Shown here: positions 46,065-48,317 of the stretch, one piece after another | Layout: every line of letters begins with the position of its first letter | How positions within the stretch are numbered: position 1 is the stretch's first letter | NCBI GenBank assembly: GCA_020160755.1 | Contig: JAIUPN010000019.1 | Span: forward strand, 1 to 48,317 | DNA: 48,317 nt | Origin: Pseudomonadota bacterium | GTDB taxonomy: Bacteria > Pseudomonadota > Alphaproteobacteria > Sphingomonadales > Sphingomonadaceae | Reading direction: 5' to 3' | Made by a program: the position numbers and the translations under genes | The notes under the pieces: generated by a model | Told to the model about the DNA's origin: nothing | The model's input: the letters and a program-made list of their open reading frames with translations, nothing else | Databases searched by the model: none

Positions 46065-47444
46065 TTACGACCATGCGTCTGGTTTCGAGCATTCCTCGCA
46101 CAGGGCGTGTTCGTGAACGCGAGGCGGCGGCTCCATGAGCGGCGCGACATAGGCCTTCCAATCTTCCATCAGCGCAGCCGCGTCTATAGGTTGTCTACAT
46201 CTGATGCAGACGGGTTTTCTCGCGCGCCACGCCTCGTCCTTTGCGTCCGCTTCCTTTTTGAGCCTGCCCGGGCGCTTCCCAAAAAGTGCGCGTGCTCGGA
46301 TCGATTCAAAATCATAGCCCGCGCCATAATTGTATATCCGCTTTATCGCCCCGTTCCTGGCCTCGGTCGGGCCATTTGTAAGTCGCCCGTGGTCGAAGAA
46401 GTTCAATATTTCTGTCCGCCAATTGTCGATCACACCCGCGACGCCCGCGAAAACATGCTTGTCATCGTCCGGTACGCGAGCGCGCCACTCGTCGAGGGCC
46501 GCTTCTGCGGCGGCGCGGTCATGTAAATCCCAAATGCTAAGCAGCGCCTCTTTTGCCTCGTACGCGGCATAGATCTCCTCTGAATTTGCGAGCCAGCCTC
46601 CGAGTTCGATTTTCTCGCTCCCACTTAACTCAGCCCTTCGTTTGAGAAAAATCCCGTTTACGCGTGTGAGAGCCTTTGAAAGATCAAGGTGAATGGTTCG
46701 CTGATAACGACGGCGTGCTTCATCCATAGCATCATTCACCTTATCCGCTATGTGCCATCGGTCGACGATGATGGCAGCTTGTGGCATCGTTCTCTTTACA
46801 GCCGTCCTATAGTAATCGCACATGTCCATCGTAACTACCTCGACTTCCCCGCGGTTGGGTAGTTTCCTGAGAAAGCTCTGCACAGACTTCAGAGTTCGAT
46901 CGGGAAGTAACTCGAACGGCCAACTGTCATCAAGATTTATGAAGATCGCCCGCATCTGTTTATTAACCAGCGCCAGTTCGTCGATTCCGATGTGGCGGGG
47001 CGCGCGTAATTTGCGCGCATGATGTTCGGACAATCTAGCGAAATACGCCTTGCTGATCTCTCCGACAGTTGTCTCCGACACGCCAGTGTCTTCGGCCACG
47101 TGAGCGATTGGCTTTAACAGGGATTGTTTCTCGATATATTGAACCAGGCGCGAGGTCATCCGGCGGGTGTGATGCATTCCTGGCAAGATCTGCCTGAACG
47201 TCGCTTCGCATGTGCGACAAGTATATTTGTTGTGTCGGACATGGATGAAGGTGTGCCTGCCATGAACCGGTGCATCTACAAAAATCCTGGTTGTTGCGCC
47301 CCGCTTGACCAGTCGGGCAGGGGCTTCACATCGTGCGCACTCGTCGGGTGCGAGGTCATAGGTTGCGGTGATTTGGTAAGTGTCATCCTCGTCAACAAAA
47401 ACGTCGGAAACTGACCAGTCTGGCATTAAAATAGCATTTGTCAT
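46065..47444 (-). mobile_element. ISL3-family transposase, intact frame
   Basis: This 459-residue transposase has an N-terminal zinc-finger-like region ('CARCEAPARLV' and 'KYTCRTCEATFRQILPGMHHTRRMTSRLVQYIE'), an HTH ('PIAHVAEDTGVSETTVGEISKAYFARL'), and the DDE domain of the ISL3 family. The DDE domain includes 'IGIDELALV', 'VVTMDMCDYYRTAVKRTMPQAAIIVDRWHIADKVN' and 'LTNGPTEARNGAIKRIYNYG'. The C terminus has a further CxxC pair. The frame is uninterrupted, so it may be active. I could not find convincing terminal inverted repeats in the 215 bases on the rodZ side or the 150 bases on the other, so the IS ends are not placed. G+C is lower than in the chromosome to the left. Confidence 0.9.
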
Positions 47445-47569
47445 GCTCGAATTAGTGGTTTGAATTTACTTAATAATGTATTTATTGACACGAGAAATTG
47501 CTGCCGATTTGGTTGCATTGGATGTGTTATCGCGCCGGGTCGGTTGCCGGATTGTACATTTTGCATCAT

Positions 47570-47830
47570 GATGACGTCTATTCCAGTAGACCAAGGCCGC
47601 TTGCTGGTGATCTGACCGATGCCGAATGCGAGGGTTGGCTTCCTTTTATCCGCCGCCCTCGGGCACCCGCGTAAGTGGTCGCTGCGGCGGATTATCGAGG
47701 CAGTGCTTTACCTGCTGTGCGGCGGGTGCCGTGGCGGATGCTACCACGAAATTTCCCGCCGTCTCGACCTCCTGTGCTGGTTTCATCTATGCGCGACAAA
47801 GGGCTCAGGTTCTCACCTAGCCATGAGTTC
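47570..47830 (+). pseudogene. decayed IS5-type transposase fragment
   Basis: Pieces of an IS5-family transposase N terminus occur in different frames. One frame reads 'RPRPLAGDLTDAECEGWLPF' (from about 47585), another 'RKWSLRRIIEAVLYLLCGG' (about 47670-47728), and a third 'PWRMLPRNFPPSRPPVL' (about 47730-47785). At least two frameshifts and a stop break it, and nothing of the catalytic domain is left. It lies between the ISL3 transposase and a further partial gene, showing a site hit repeatedly by mobile DNA. Confidence 0.75.
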
Positions 47831-47963
47831 CGCTGGCATCGCGCGCTGCCATCGGATGACGAGTTGACTGCCTCGTACCGCCTTGCGGAGCGCCACCTAA
47901 TCCGCTGCTAATAGATAAAAAATTTACTTCCGAGGTTCAGGGACCGGATCGAATGGAGGCCGA

Positions 47964-48317
47964 ATGACAGCTCTTAATTTTTCGATCACCCACGAGGGCA
48001 TTTTTCTTGCGACCGATACGCTCGTCACCCGCGATGGCCGGCCATTAACGTTTACGGCTAAGGTCTTGATGCTGCCTCACATGGACGGTTTTGTAACTGG
48101 GACCGGTTCGATAGCTCTGTTTCAACGCTGGTCGCATGAAATCCTTAGCGAGGGCATGGCCCATATGCGCGTGCTCGATGTTTCTACGCCTGACCGACTT
48201 CGGAAAATTTGGGCAGAAATGTCGGACGCGGAGCGTGACATGGTGACACGCCTCGAAGAGGAGACCCGGATCGGCAAAGGCGGGACCCTGGCGGCGCAGC
48301 TGTCGCGGCTCGACCTG
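47964..48317 (+). CDS. unrecognised protein, 3' end outside the window
   Basis: A GGAGG five bases before the ATG and 118 open codons to the window edge support a real gene. The visible part reads 'MTALNFSITHEGIFLATDTL', then 'RPLTFTAKVLMLPHMDGFVTGTGS', a run of beta strands, followed by charged helices ('DRLRKIWAEMSDAERDMVTRLEEETRI'). The beta start with a downstream lysine faintly recalls Ntn-hydrolase/proteasome-like folds, but there is no N-terminal Thr/Ser nucleophile shown, so no function is assigned. Moderate G+C and IS neighbours suggest accessory DNA. Confidence 0.6.
   Translation, partial: MTALNFSITHEGIFLATDTLVTRDGRPLTFTAKVLMLPHMDGFVTGTGSIALFQRWSHEILSEGMAHMRVLDVSTPDRLRKIWAEMSDAERDMVTRLEEETRIGKGGTLAAQLSRLDL

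Overview
The window looks like an alphaproteobacterium of the sphingomonad type (Sphingopyxis/Sphingomonas-like; an inference from high G+C, gene families and gene order, not from a search). It holds most of an integrative and conjugative element (ICE) on the left, ordinary chromosome in the middle, and the start of a second mobile-DNA region on the right.

Region 1 (1-29142) is the ICE. A low-G+C left edge carries a truncated LysR regulator and a small exclusion-like protein. A long minus-strand transfer block follows. Read in transcription order it contains a frameshifted DUF2285 regulator, an AlpA-like HTH protein, DUF2840, TraF-type peptidase, DUF736, lytic transglycosylase, a candidate oriT gap, relaxase, TraG/VirD4 and a CopG-like protein. 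It ends with the P-type mating-pair genes trbBCDEJ-(trbK)-LFGI and DUF2274. Most trb genes overlap their neighbour by 4 bases (ATGA or GTGA), so they are probably translationally coupled. To the right lie a maintenance and cargo zone: an Xre repressor, DUF932, a second DUF736, a SoxR-type sensor divergent from a drug-efflux MFS gene, an orphan ParB-like protein, a RHH/RelE-ParE toxin-antitoxin pair, a frameshifted hypothetical gene and a large serine recombinase.

The ICE's right junction is at the 3' end of a tRNA-Ser(GGA) gene (29143-29233, minus strand). The recombinase frame has no stop at the junction. It runs antisense through the whole tRNA and stays open through the next chromosomal gene, a secreted cyclophilin, giving a 921-codon frame. 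The matching left attachment site is not in the window.

Region 2 (29143-about 45850) is chromosomal backbone: cyclophilin, DUF1905, tRNA-Thr(GGT), AI-2E family permease, LysR, a CDC48-type double AAA ATPase, MFS permease, PmtA-like methyltransferase, phospholipase D/cardiolipin synthase-like protein, rpoZ, DUF3800, two exported proteins, then ftsH-tilS-cpoB-rodZ on the minus strand.

Region 3 (about 45850-48317) has lower G+C, with an intact ISL3-family transposase, a decayed IS5-type transposase fragment and the 5' part of an unrecognised gene that runs off the window. The most interesting points are the recombinase/tRNA/cyclophilin junction, a textbook SoxR box with a 19-bp spacer driving an efflux cargo gene, the candidate oriT, and two single-base frameshifts at G runs inside ICE genes.
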